From: Betaproteobacteria bacterium
GTDB lineage: Bacteria > Pseudomonadota > Gammaproteobacteria > Burkholderiales > Burkholderiaceae_E
Direction: 5' to 3'
DNA length: 32,719 nt
Assembly (NCBI GenBank): GCA_018970865.1
Contig: JAGWVN010000037.1
Coordinates: 1-32,719 of the forward strand
Positions 32,586 through 32,719 of the stretch are shown piece by piece. How positions within the stretch are numbered: position 1 is the first letter of the stretch; the number at the start of each line of letters is the position of its first letter. The translations under genes and the position numbers were made by a program. Under the pieces are notes generated by a model. It ran no database searches. It was given only the letters and a program-made list of their open reading frames with translations, and was not told the origin of the DNA.

Positions 32586-32719
32586 GCGGGGCTGAGACGC
32601 GCCATGTCCTGCCCCAGCATCGCGGCAATCCCATGCCCGGGTTCGTGCCCACCCTGTCCGTTGCCGATGCCGTCCTGCCGCCGGGCGGGTCTGTCATGAG
32701 TCCTGCCGCCGCCCAGCCC

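Noticed and set aside
32586-32719. Start of a further gene at 32604, 32633 or 32696
   Set aside because: Fewer than 40 codons remain, with no ribosome site or motif; nothing can be supported before the window ends.

Overview
The window is a very GC-rich (about 70%) chromosomal segment of a Proteobacterium. Beta-class (Burkholderiales or Rhodocyclales-like) is the best guess. That rests on type IVa pilins beside a rubredoxin and a pilGHIJ-pilL cluster, the order algH-ruvX-pyrR-pyrB-pyrC'-plsC, waaC-waaA facing a pcm-rhodanese-tolC unit, and GTG/TTG starts with GC-ending codons. This is inference; no marker RNA gene is present. I see no tRNA, rRNA, insertion sequence, prophage or CRISPR array.

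Left part (1-12275, all + strand) is a type IV pilus and twitching-chemotaxis region. It holds three tandem type IVa pilin genes (the first cut by the window edge), each with a class III leader where the N terminus is visible and a C-terminal disulphide loop. Strong hairpin terminators follow pilins 1 and 2. A good RpoN (-24/-12) promoter precedes pilin 2. Then come rubredoxin, a TfpX/TfpZ-type pilin accessory protein, the response regulators PilG and PilH, the CheW-like PilI, the pilus chemoreceptor PilJ and a 1945-residue hybrid kinase PilL/ChpA. Pili would be built from the pilins and steered by PilJ-PilI-PilL-PilG/PilH. No methyltransferase or methylesterase for receptor adaptation is present.

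Middle part: a photolyase gene (- strand) converges on pilL with a 38-base overlap. It is divergent from a + strand operon algH-ruvX-pyrR-pyrB-pyrC'-plsC, and the two appear to share one nearly symmetric promoter. pyrC' has lost the metal-binding HxH of active dihydroorotase and so is probably the structural partner of aspartate carbamoyltransferase. Then follow a phosphomannomutase/phosphoglucomutase (algC type) and an acyl-CoA synthetase paired with a small ABM-domain monooxygenase.

Right part is envelope-oriented. apaH (-) is divergent from waaC-waaA (+), which make the inner core and Kdo region of LPS. On the - strand lie an RND membrane-fusion protein and permease, then a divergent Pcm-like methyltransferase, a rhodanese and a TolC-family outer-membrane channel. 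Together these could supply all three parts of a drug efflux pump. A cysteine-cluster YkgJ-type protein (+) closes the window. The last 134 bases hold no supported feature.

I found no wholly new system. The most notable observations are two probable leaderless genes (waaC and ykgJ), the shared back-to-back promoter between phr and algH, the half-size PilJ sensor domain with a long disordered cytoplasmic N terminus, the tandem repeat and degenerate phosphotransfer domain in PilL, the heptamer cluster upstream of the RpoN pilin promoter, and the Pcm paralogue lacking its usual substrate motif.
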